A stretch of DNA of 64,000 bases from Haloferax sulfurifontis ATCC BAA-897 (GTDB lineage: Archaea > Halobacteriota > Halobacteria > Halobacteriales > Haloferacaceae): NCBI RefSeq assembly GCF_000337835.1, contig NZ_AOLM01000008.1, positions 292,216-356,215 of the forward strand, read 5' to 3'. The translations under genes were made by a program, and so were the position numbers. The notes under the pieces are model-generated. The model was given only the letters and a program-made list of their open reading frames with translations, searched no databases and was not told where the DNA came from. This document shows positions 26,878 through 34,558 of the stretch, in pieces; position 1 is the stretch's first letter, and every line of letters begins with the position of its first letter.

Positions 26878-27865
26878 GCCCCTGATTGCCGTGACGATGG
26901 GCGACCCCGCGGGTATCGGTTCTGAAGTCGCCGTCAAGGCGTTCCCGTCCGTGACGGAGTTCGCGCGCGTGGTCGTCGTCGGCGACCTCGGCGTGATGCG
27001 ACGAGCGAGAGACGCCTGCGACGCGGAGTTCGAGATGCGCGCGGTCGATTCCGTCGACGCAGTCGAGGACGACCCGACCGCGCTGTCTGTCCTCGATTGC
27101 GACAACGTCGACGACCTCGTCCACGGCGAACTCCGCGAGGAGTACGGTGCCGCGAGTCTCGAATACGTCGAACGCGCCATCGACCTCGCGGTCGAAGGGG
27201 AGATAGACGCAATCGTCACCGCCCCCATCAACAAGCAGGCGACGCGGCTGGCGGGAAGCGAACACGCGGGTCATACCGGGCTCCTCGCCGCGCGGACCGG
27301 CACGGAGAACTACTCGATGATGCTCATCGAAGACGACCTGCGCGTGACTCACGTCAGCACGCACGTCCCGCTCCGAGAGGCGTGCGACCTCGTGACGACG
27401 GAGAACGTCCTCGAAACCGTCCGCGTGACCGACGACGCGCTCCGGAACCTCGGTATCGACTCCCCCCGCGTCGCCGTCGCCGGGTTGAACCCGCACGCCG
27501 GCGACGGCGGCCTCCTCGGCGACGAGGACGACGACGAGATCGCGCCCGCGGTCGAGCGTGCCGTCGCAGACGGCATCGACGCGACCGGACCGATAAGCCC
27601 CGACACCGTGTACGTCCGCGCCGCCCGGGGCGAGTTCGACTGCGTCGTCTCGATGTATCACGACCAGGGTCACATCCCGTTGAAGATGCTCGGCTTCGAC
27701 GCGGCGGGTGGCGTCAGCGGCGTCAACATGACTATCGGGTTGCCCATCATCCGGACCAGCGTGGACCACGGAACCGCCTTCGACATCGCGGGAGAGGGAA
27801 TCGCAAGCGAGACGAGCATGGTCGACGCGATTCGGGTGGCCGCCGACGTCAGCCGTCACCGCTGA
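26864..27865 (+). CDS. pdxA2: PdxA-family 4-phospho-four-carbon-acid dehydrogenase (PdxA2 type)
   Basis: About 333 residues from the ATG at 26864 (MRTSKPLIAVTMGDPAGIG). The metal-binding histidines of the PdxA family are in SEHAGHTGLLA, STHVPLREA and MYHDQGHIPLKML; other family marks are TAPINKQA and VDHGTAFDIAGEG. PdxA itself serves vitamin B6 synthesis, but the overlap with a DUF1537 kinase identifies this as the PdxA2 type, which oxidises and decarboxylates 4-phospho-D-threonate or -erythronate to dihydroxyacetone phosphate. Haloarchaea normally make B6 by the PdxS/PdxT route, which supports the catabolic reading. The longer start at 26855 is possible but unlikely. Confidence 0.88.
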   Translation: MRTSKPLIAVTMGDPAGIGSEVAVKAFPSVTEFARVVVVGDLGVMRRARDACDAEFEMRAVDSVDAVEDDPTALSVLDCDNVDDLVHGELREEYGAASLEYVERAIDLAVEGEIDAIVTAPINKQATRLAGSEHAGHTGLLAARTGTENYSMMLIEDDLRVTHVSTHVPLREACDLVTTENVLETVRVTDDALRNLGIDSPRVAVAGLNPHAGDGGLLGDEDDDEIAPAVERAVADGIDATGPISPDTVYVRAARGEFDCVVSMYHDQGHIPLKMLGFDAAGGVSGVNMTIGLPIIRTSVDHGTAFDIAGEGIASETSMVDAIRVAADVSRHR

Positions 27866-27919
27866 TATCGACGACGGCGATGGCGACGGCGACGACGACG
27901 AACCCTGCCGAACCGGCGC

Positions 27920-29017
27920 TCACCACGACGTGATTTCGACGTCGCGCAGGGGTCGTTCGAGGGGAACGCTCACCTGCCCGCCCGTGTACTCGGAGACGTA
28001 CAGCGCGACGATAATCTCCAGCGACCGCGTCGCCTCCTCGCCCGTCGATGGGTTCTCCGCGTCGCCGCGGAGCATCGCCTCGATGTGTCTCGCCGCGTTC
28101 GGGAACGCGTTGCGGTAGTCTTCGTCCCAGGTCCACGCACCGTCGATACCGGGGAGGTCGGTCTCGACGTGCTCTCCGTCTTCGAGACGCCAGTACCGCC
28201 ACTCCCCGTCGTCGTTGTTCATGTACAGTTTCCCCTCGGTGCCGATGAACTGGAGCGTCATCGACGAAATCTCGCGCGGGATGGTACAGTCGACGGTGAC
28301 GAACGTGTCGTCGTCCATGACGACGAATCCCCCACCGCCAGCGTCGTCGACGTCGGCCGCCGCGTCGAGCGAGTCGACGGCCTCGTTCTCCCCGTTGATG
28401 TAGCCGGCGACCCGGTCGGCGCGGGCGTCGAGCAGGTAGACCAGCGTGTCGAGGAGGTGGGTGGAGTTACGCATGAGTTCCATACGGAACTGCGTCGCCA
28501 CCGAGCGGACGTCGCCGAGAAGTCCGTCTTCGACGAGGTGGTCGCGTAGGCGGCGAAGCTTGTCGGTGAACCGAAACGAGTGGTTCACGACGAGTTCGGT
28601 GTCCGTCTCGTCGCAGACGGCGACCATCTCCTCCGCGTCGGAGACGGCCGACGCGATCGGTTTTTCACACCAGATGGCCTCGGGGTCGGCCGCCGAGCGG
28701 GCCGCGTCGATGACGTGGTCGGCGTGGAGGTACGAGGGCGTACAGACGGAGACCACGTCGAGGTCTTCGTTCGCCAGCATAGCTTCGTGACCGAGGTACC
28801 GCCCTTCCTCGGGGACGTCCCACGCCTCGCCGAAGCGGTCGAGTTTCGCCTCGTCGACGTCGGCTACCGCGACGAGTTCGATGTCCTCGGTCTCGTCGTA
28901 CCCCCCGGCGTGACTCGCACGCACTTTCGCTTTCCCGATCTGCGACTCGTCGTGCATCCCGAGGATTCTCATGCCAGCGATGCCCCCGGTTCCGATGATT
29001 CCGGCCCTGTAGGTCAT
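27920..29017 (-). CDS. Gfo/Idh/MocA-family oxidoreductase
   Basis: A 365-residue NAD(P)-dependent dehydrogenase. The N-terminal Rossmann motif is GIIGTGGIAGMRILG, the catalytic signature is WCEKPIASA (the EKP motif), and a segment typical of the C-terminal domain follows (FVTVDCTIPREISSMTLQF). Family members oxidise or reduce sugars, inositols, glucose-6-phosphate or uronates. The start is two bases after the stop of the enolase-superfamily gene, so they form an operon. The pair resembles sugar-to-lactone oxidation followed by dehydration of the aldonate. The substrate is unknown. Confidence 0.87.
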   Translation of the reverse strand: MTYRAGIIGTGGIAGMRILGMHDESQIGKAKVRASHAGGYDETEDIELVAVADVDEAKLDRFGEAWDVPEEGRYLGHEAMLANEDLDVVSVCTPSYLHADHVIDAARSAADPEAIWCEKPIASAVSDAEEMVAVCDETDTELVVNHSFRFTDKLRRLRDHLVEDGLLGDVRSVATQFRMELMRNSTHLLDTLVYLLDARADRVAGYINGENEAVDSLDAAADVDDAGGGGFVVMDDDTFVTVDCTIPREISSMTLQFIGTEGKLYMNNDDGEWRYWRLEDGEHVETDLPGIDGAWTWDEDYRNAFPNAARHIEAMLRGDAENPSTGEEATRSLEIIVALYVSEYTGGQVSVPLERPLRDVEITSW

Positions 29018-29019
29018 GA

Positions 29020-30195
29020 TTACTCGTAGCTGTGGACACTGCCGGTCGCGTTCGCTTCGACGTACTCCCAGTCGTAGTCGACGCCGAGGCCCGGCCCGTC
29101 CGGGACGGGAACGGTTCCGCGTTCGTCGATGGTATCGAACATATCCGAGTAGTCACCGCGGTAGACAGGGGGCTGGGTGTTGTTTGCGAGCGGGTGGACG
29201 AGCGCGAGTTCGTAGTAGTTCGCGTTCCGGGCGGCCGCCATGCACTGTCTCTGTGCGGGGCCGGGCGCGTGGAACTCCACGTCGAGGCCGAAGCCCTCGG
29301 CGACGCGGACGATTTTCATCGCGCCGGTGATACCGCCGTCGTACTCGGGGTCCGCGCGGACGAAGTCGGTCGCCCCGCTGGCGACGAAGTCGGTGTGCGG
29401 TTCGAGCCCGCGGACGTGCTCGGTCTGGAGGAGCGGCGTGTCGATGAGTTCGCGGAGCTTCTGGTGGCCGTGCTGGGAGATGCCGCCGTCCCGATAGGGG
29501 TCTTCGAGCCAGAGGTAGTCGTACTCGTCGCACGCGCGGCCGACTTTCAACGCGTCGGCGAACGTCGCCAGTTCGCACGCGGGGTCGACCATCAGGTCCA
29601 TCTCGTCGCCGACGCGTTCGCCCACCGCCCGGACCGTCTCGACCTCTCGGCGCACGTCCCGTGCGTCGTCGCCCCCGCCCCAGCCGTGAATCTTGAACCC
29701 GGGGAACCCGGCGTCGCGACACTCCTCGGCGAAGTCGGCGTAGGCCTCGGGGGAGTCGAGACCGCCCGCATCGTCGCCGTGATACGTCGACGCGTACGTG
29801 GGAAGCCGTGTCCGGTACGTCCCGAGGAGTTCGTGGATTGGCGCGTCGTAGTACTTCCCGGCGAAGTCCCACAGCGCGATGTCGACCGGGCCGATTCCCA
29901 TCCGGTCGTACTTCCGGAGCGCCCGCTTTATCTCGCTCCAGTGACGCTCTCGTTCGAGGGGGTTCTTCCCGACGAGGTAGTCCGCGAACGTGTTAATCTG
30001 CGCCGCGCCCGGCGAGTTCCCACCGATGTACTCGCCGGTGATTCCCTCGTCGGTGTGAATCTGTAACGCGAACAGTTTCCGCTCGGTCGTTTCTCCGGGG
30101 TCGTAGACGAGATTGAACCCGTGTCCGTCCGTCCCGACGTCGTCGAGCGTGTAACTGAACTCTGTCGACTCTATCTTCGTGATAGTCGGTGCCAT
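29020..30195 (-). CDS. Mandelate racemase/muconate lactonizing family dehydratase (enolase superfamily), second
   Basis: A 391-residue protein from the ATG at 30195 (MAPTITKIEST); a longer frame to 30264 overlaps the promoter. It has the capping domain (LQIHTDEGITGEYIGG) and a barrel with FKIHGWGGG, metal ligands in MVDPACELA (Asp), WLEDPYRDGG (Glu) and LQTEHVRGL (Glu), DPEYDGGITG and a late VEFHAPGPAQ. The usual Lys-x-Lys on strand two reads K-I-H, so the acid/base chemistry may differ from typical members. Probably a sugar-acid dehydratase. It is the first gene of an operon with the Gfo/Idh/MocA dehydrogenase. It is only distantly related to the enzyme at 12190. Confidence 0.82.
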   Translation of the reverse strand: MAPTITKIESTEFSYTLDDVGTDGHGFNLVYDPGETTERKLFALQIHTDEGITGEYIGGNSPGAAQINTFADYLVGKNPLERERHWSEIKRALRKYDRMGIGPVDIALWDFAGKYYDAPIHELLGTYRTRLPTYASTYHGDDAGGLDSPEAYADFAEECRDAGFPGFKIHGWGGGDDARDVRREVETVRAVGERVGDEMDLMVDPACELATFADALKVGRACDEYDYLWLEDPYRDGGISQHGHQKLRELIDTPLLQTEHVRGLEPHTDFVASGATDFVRADPEYDGGITGAMKIVRVAEGFGLDVEFHAPGPAQRQCMAAARNANYYELALVHPLANNTQPPVYRGDYSDMFDTIDERGTVPVPDGPGLGVDYDWEYVEANATGSVHSYE

Positions 30196-30217
30196 ACGTC
30201 GGCTCACACAGGGGCAC

Positions 30218-30228
30218 CTAATAAATGC
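30218..30228 (-). promoter_or_regulatory. TATA-like box of the dehydratase/Gfo operon
   Basis: On the minus strand GCATTTATTAG lies 22 bases before the ATG at 30195, consistent with a leaderless or near-leaderless transcript. Confidence 0.5.
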
Positions 30229-31100
30229 TCTCACGTCACCGGCTCCCGGTCTCCCGAAATGCACCGTGCGTTCGCCTTCTGAGAGAACGACGCTCGAACC
30301 GCACGACTTCGGTGAGCCGTCGACACCGGTCGGCGGCCGATGACCGCCCCCGCGACCGCGGAATCAGATGGTCCCAGCGCCCGCCCTGCCGAATCCGTCT
30401 CACGGCTCCTGTTTACTATCGTCGCACAGAATCACGATTCGTTCTTCTGAGGCGGTTCTACGTGGCTTGAGCGGCGTTCCAAATTCTCCTTTACAGTTCT
30501 ATGAGTGTAATCTACAACTTTGAGGCAATTATTGCGAGGGCAGTCCAAGTCCATGAACGATTGCACTGTGTGCTTCGAGTTTATAATTATAGTTCATGGT
30601 CGGGTCGCGAAGAAACCCACTGAACGTACACATATTTTGGTCTCGCAATCGGCGCGTCGCCGTCAATCTCACTCAGACGTCGACGATTCTCACGTTCACC
30701 ATGGATAAACGGACGTTGGCAGGACCGATGAAGACGGTTCCGTGGGGGCGACTCCGAATCGCCGTTCGACCGAGTCCAACGCGTCTTTTCGAGTAACGAC
30801 TAGCGGAGCCGTCCGGCGGTTTTCGGCGGACCGTCGACTGACCGAATCAACGGCGTTCGATTCCACGGCCGGCCCCTGTTCGATACTGTCGCACGAATTT
30901 CGCGAACGGGTATGGGTGCGGATTTGGCTCCGTGTGGTGCCCGCCGTTTCGTCAACCGGGCCCTCTAGAAGGAGGGCGGGTGGTGCGGGAGATTCTCGCG
31001 CTTCGGACGCCAACGAACCGGACAGCGTGTGGTCTCGCCCCCTCGATTCACCTCTCGGTCATTTGGTTGTCGAGGTGAGAGTCGGAGAACAGAACATAGA

Positions 31101-31108
31101 TTTATATA
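31101..31108 (+). promoter_or_regulatory. Strong TATA box of the first chaperonin-like gene
   Basis: TTTATATA is an almost perfect haloarchaeal TATA box and lies 22 bases before the ATG at 31131. The strength of the box suggests good expression. Confidence 0.6.
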
Positions 31109-31130
31109 CTGTGGTACGTTGCGGCACACT

Positions 31131-32813
31131 ATGGCTCACGATACGAACGCGGAGACGGGCGACTGGCTCGCCCGCGACGAGGCGGCACGAGCGTACGTCG
31201 TCGGAGCGACCCGTGCGGTCGAGTCTCTCCTCGCTTCGACCTACGGCCCCCAGGGGTCCACATCGCTCGTGCAGACGGTCGACGGGCAACAGGTGCCCGA
31301 GACCGTCGTGACTGCCGACGCGGGTCGACTCCTCGACGCAATCGAACGCGGTGACGGGTTCGTTCACCCGATTGCCGCGCTGTTCGTCGACGGACTCGAC
31401 TCCGTCCGGCGCGGACTCCACGACGGGACCACGACCGCCGCACTCCTCGCCGCCGGCCTCGTCGACGAGGGCGCGCGACTCGCCGAGACGGGCCTTCACG
31501 AGGGCACGCTGACTGTCGGATACGCGATGGCGGCGAACCGTGCGGGCGAGGTGCTCGACGACCTCGCCCGCCCGATATCCCCCACCGACCGCGACCGCCT
31601 TCGCGAGGTCGCCGAGACGTCGATGACGACCGACCTCTCGCCGTCCCGTCGAGACGCGTACGCGGACGTCGTCTCGACGGCGGTCGCCGAACTCGCGGGG
31701 TCGACAGAGGGACAGTGGTTCGACACCGACGACGTCAGCGTGCGAACGCGCGCAGGTGACGGGGTCGAACTCGTCCGCGGTCACGTCATTCGGCGGCGAC
31801 CGGGTGCACACGAGACGAGCGAGAAGAGCCGGCTCTCGTTCGACTGGACACCGTCAGTCGAGGGTGTTCTGTCGGACGCCAGAATCGCCGTCCTCGAACG
31901 CGACATCGATGTCGAAGCGACGGCGACAAACTTCGGAAGCGGCGGCGCGGCCGTCTCGCTCGGCTCTGCGGGGTCGGTGGCGGCCTACACGGCGGCGCGT
32001 ACCGACGCGATAGACGACGTTGCGGCGAGCGTGGCCGACCTCGGTGTCGACGTGCTCGTCGTGCGCGCCGAACTCGACGATGCGGTCAAGACCGCGCTCG
32101 AATCGCGGGGCGTCGCGGTCGTCGACCGCGCGCAGTACCCGAAATCTGACATCCACCGCGTCGCCCGTGCGACGGGCGCACAGGTCGTCGGCCACGTCTC
32201 CGACCTCGACGCCTCGAAGCTCGGACGGGCGGGGCGCGTGACCGAGCGACGAGTCGGTGACGAGAAGTGGACGACCATCGGGGAGTGCGAGGGGTCGGTG
32301 TTCACCGTCATCGTCGGGACACCGACCGAACAGGGGCGGACGGCTCACGAGCGACTCGTCGAAGACGCCGTCGAGACGACGGCGATTGCGGCGCTGGACG
32401 GACAGGTCCTCCCGGGCGCTGGCGCGGCGCCGCTCGCGGTCGCTCGGGACCTCCGGCGGTTCGCGGGCGGCGTCCGGGGGAAAGAGCAACTCGCAATCGA
32501 GGCGTTCGCCGACGTGTGCGAATCGCTCGTGCAGACGCTCGCCCGTAACGCCGGCTACGACCCGCTCGAAGTCGTCGCGGCCGTTCGAACCGCACACGCC
32601 GACGCGGCGGCCGACCCGGCACCGGTCGGTCTCGACGTTACACGAGGTGAACCGGCCGACGCGTGGGAACTCGGCGTCGTCGAACCCCGCCGAGTCTTCT
32701 CACAGGCGCTCGACAGCGCCGTGGCGACGTCGGAACAGCTCTCGACCATCGACGCCGTCGTCTCGCCCGGTCTCGATTTAGACGAACTCGACCCGCAGAT
32801 AGAACACGACTAG
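31131..32813 (+). CDS. Divergent thermosome-like (group II chaperonin) protein A
   Basis: A 560-residue relative of thermosome/CCT subunits. Chaperonin signposts are recognisable but altered. STYGPQGSTSLVQ (residues 36-48) stands for the usual TLGPKGMDKML. HDGTTTAALLAAGL (97-110) stands for GDGTTT. ERLVEDAVETT is followed by LPGAGAAPLA where thermosomes have GGGAPE. The ATPase aspartates in DGTTT and in the ERxxxDA motif are kept, but the Asp of the GMDK motif is lost. It is clearly not one of the standard haloarchaeal CCT1-3 subunits. It is convergent with a second divergent paralogue across 57 bases and sits beside the sugar ABC transporter. Role unknown; it could be a specialised chaperonin or a chaperonin-derived scaffold. 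Confidence 0.75.
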   Translation: MAHDTNAETGDWLARDEAARAYVVGATRAVESLLASTYGPQGSTSLVQTVDGQQVPETVVTADAGRLLDAIERGDGFVHPIAALFVDGLDSVRRGLHDGTTTAALLAAGLVDEGARLAETGLHEGTLTVGYAMAANRAGEVLDDLARPISPTDRDRLREVAETSMTTDLSPSRRDAYADVVSTAVAELAGSTEGQWFDTDDVSVRTRAGDGVELVRGHVIRRRPGAHETSEKSRLSFDWTPSVEGVLSDARIAVLERDIDVEATATNFGSGGAAVSLGSAGSVAAYTAARTDAIDDVAASVADLGVDVLVVRAELDDAVKTALESRGVAVVDRAQYPKSDIHRVARATGAQVVGHVSDLDASKLGRAGRVTERRVGDEKWTTIGECEGSVFTVIVGTPTEQGRTAHERLVEDAVETTAIAALDGQVLPGAGAAPLAVARDLRRFAGGVRGKEQLAIEAFADVCESLVQTLARNAGYDPLEVVAAVRTAHADAAADPAPVGLDVTRGEPADAWELGVVEPRRVFSQALDSAVATSEQLSTIDAVVSPGLDLDELDPQIEHD

Positions 32814-32870
32814 CTCGAACGCGATTTTCAAACCCCCGCAGAACAGAGGTAGTGACGACCGACCGTTCGG

Positions 32871-34427
32871 TTACTGCACCGGCGGCGACGGTTCGTCGTC
32901 CGCGAGGTTCGACGCGGAAAGCTGGCCGTCGATTCGGATGAGTTGGACCGCGAGGTCGGTCGCCGCGCCGAGGATAGCACGCTGGAGGCGACGGGGTTCG
33001 ACGACCGGGTCGGCGTCGAGAACGTCCCGAACCTCGCCCGAGAGCGCGTCGACGCCCATCGACGAGCGGCCCTCCGTGTGGGCGACGCGCAGGCGGAGCA
33101 CGCTCGTCCAACCGTCGAGCCCCGCGCTGGCGGCCAACCCTCGCGGGATCTCCGTGAGCGCGCGAGCGAACCCCTCCATCGCGAGCTGTTCGCGGCTCGC
33201 GGTCCCGCGTGCGGCCTCCCGAACCGACCGTTCGAGGTCGATTTCCGTCGCCCCGCCTCCGGGGACGACCCGCTCGTCGGCGAGCGCCTGAAACGTCGCG
33301 CTAATCGCGCTCGTTGCACTGGCTTCGAACGCCGAGACCGACCGCGGGTCGGGTGCCCGACACAGGAGCGTGTACATCCGCTCGGCGGTCCCTTCGACGG
33401 TGACGAACTCCCGTCCGGCGAGTCGCTCGAACCCCACGTCGGCGGCTCCCATCGTCTCGGGCGTCACGTCTTCGAGCGTGGGGACGACCCGCCCACCGGT
33501 GTTGCGAACGAGACGCCGCATGTCGTCGTCGTCGACGCGCTCGATAGCGGTGATTCCCGCGTCCGCCACCCGCGTCTTCACGCGGTCGTTGACTGCGCCC
33601 TGCGTCGCGATGAACCGACACCCGGCGTCGGCGGCGTTCGACAGCATCCGTCGGAACTCGTCGCGCTCGTACGCACCGACGTCCGCCCGGTCTTCGAACG
33701 ACTCCACGTCGAGGGAAATCGACTGTTTGGACGAGTCGGTGGCCCCGCCCAGTCGGGGGACGTCCACCGTCGACGAGAGGAGCGCGACGCCCGCGTCTCG
33801 TTGTCGACGGGGCATCGCATCCGAGACCGGTGGCGTCTCGATGACGACGCCGTCGACGAGTTCGGTGTCGCCGACGCCGCCGATTCGCGCGACCACGTCG
33901 ACGTTCGTCCGACCGCCGTCGACGGAGTCGTCGGCCGCCGCGTTCGTGACGGCGCTCGCGATGGCTTCGCTCACACGTCGGCGAGTGGCCGGGTTCCGCG
34001 TCCCCGTGAGTGCGGTCTCCGCAACCCGATCGGCACCGACGAGTGAGAGCGGGCGGGCACGCGCGTCGAGTCGTTCGCTGGCGATGTCGAACGCGTCTCT
34101 GTACCCGCGTGCGACGGTCGTCGGGTGAAGTCCCCGTTCGATGAGGTCGTCCGCTTGGCTGAGCAGTGCACCCGTCAACAGCACCATCCGAGTCGAGCCG
34201 TCTCCCCACTCGTCACGGAAGTCGGTCGCCGCGTCCCGGAGAAGGGTCGTCGCGGGGTCGTCGAGTTCGAGGCGTTCGAGGAGCAGGGTACTCGAAGCGG
34301 TCGTGGTCACACGCCCGCCCGATTCGACGACGAGTTTGTTCGTCCCGAACGGCCCCAGCGTCGTCCCCACGAGGTCGCACACGCGGTCGACGTCGGCGAG
34401 GAGCGCGTGCCGTGCGTCGGAGTCCAT
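32871..34427 (-). CDS. Divergent thermosome-like protein B, probably ATPase-deficient
   Basis: About 518 residues from the ATG at 34427 (MDSDARHALL); a GTG at 34448 would add seven residues. It aligns with group II chaperonins: VGTTLGPFGTNKLVV (21-34) for TLGPKGMDKMLV, WGDGSTRMVLLTGALL (74-89) for GDGTTT, and VVPGGGATEIDLE near the end of the apical/intermediate region. By distance from GGGA, the catalytic Asp of the ER-x-x-x-D-A motif is a Ser here (ASATSAISAT), and the GMDK Asp is Asn. It probably binds but does not hydrolyse ATP normally. It may pair with protein A in a hetero-oligomer. Convergent with A. Confidence 0.75.
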   Translation of the reverse strand: MDSDARHALLADVDRVCDLVGTTLGPFGTNKLVVESGGRVTTTASSTLLLERLELDDPATTLLRDAATDFRDEWGDGSTRMVLLTGALLSQADDLIERGLHPTTVARGYRDAFDIASERLDARARPLSLVGADRVAETALTGTRNPATRRRVSEAIASAVTNAAADDSVDGGRTNVDVVARIGGVGDTELVDGVVIETPPVSDAMPRRQRDAGVALLSSTVDVPRLGGATDSSKQSISLDVESFEDRADVGAYERDEFRRMLSNAADAGCRFIATQGAVNDRVKTRVADAGITAIERVDDDDMRRLVRNTGGRVVPTLEDVTPETMGAADVGFERLAGREFVTVEGTAERMYTLLCRAPDPRSVSAFEASATSAISATFQALADERVVPGGGATEIDLERSVREAARGTASREQLAMEGFARALTEIPRGLAASAGLDGWTSVLRLRVAHTEGRSSMGVDALSGEVRDVLDADPVVEPRRLQRAILGAATDLAVQLIRIDGQLSASNLADDEPSPPVQ

Positions 34428-34450
34428 AATCGTCCTGTCGACGGTCACTC

Positions 34451-34460
34451 ATCATAAGTG
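34451..34460 (-). promoter_or_regulatory. TATA-like box of chaperonin-like gene B
   Basis: CACTTATGAT on the minus strand lies 23 bases before the ATG at 34427, which supports that start over the GTG at 34448. Confidence 0.45.
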
Positions 34461-34524
34461 TACGGGACTGACACACAATGGCATTCTCGGATTGTATATG
34501 ATAATTCGGCAATAATGGGGAAAC

Positions 34525-34532
34525 ATTTAAGC
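34525..34532 (+). promoter_or_regulatory. TATA-like box of the ABC transporter binding-protein gene
   Basis: ATTTAAGC, in the context ACATTTAAGCCC, lies 26 bases before the ATG at 34559, the standard haloarchaeal distance. The AT-rich stretch just upstream (34493-34515) may hold operator sites. Confidence 0.55.
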
Positions 34533-34558
34533 CCTTCCTGTATGTTGACCTTACCACA

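Larger units (their letters stand above)
30196..31130. other. Long intergenic region with AT-rich core, no credible gene
   Basis: This gap separates two divergent transcription units and contains both promoters. The core at about 30470-30700 is much more AT-rich than the flanks. It holds an inverted repeat with arms CCATGAAC (30551-30558) and GTTCATGG (30592-30599) flanking TTTATAATTATA. The only frames are short and have atypical codon use. It may be a decayed insertion or an extended regulatory region; I cannot identify a gene in it. Confidence 0.45.

Noticed and set aside
25844..27859. A 671-residue open frame on the minus strand
   Set aside because: Antisense shadow of the DUF1537 kinase and PdxA2 genes.
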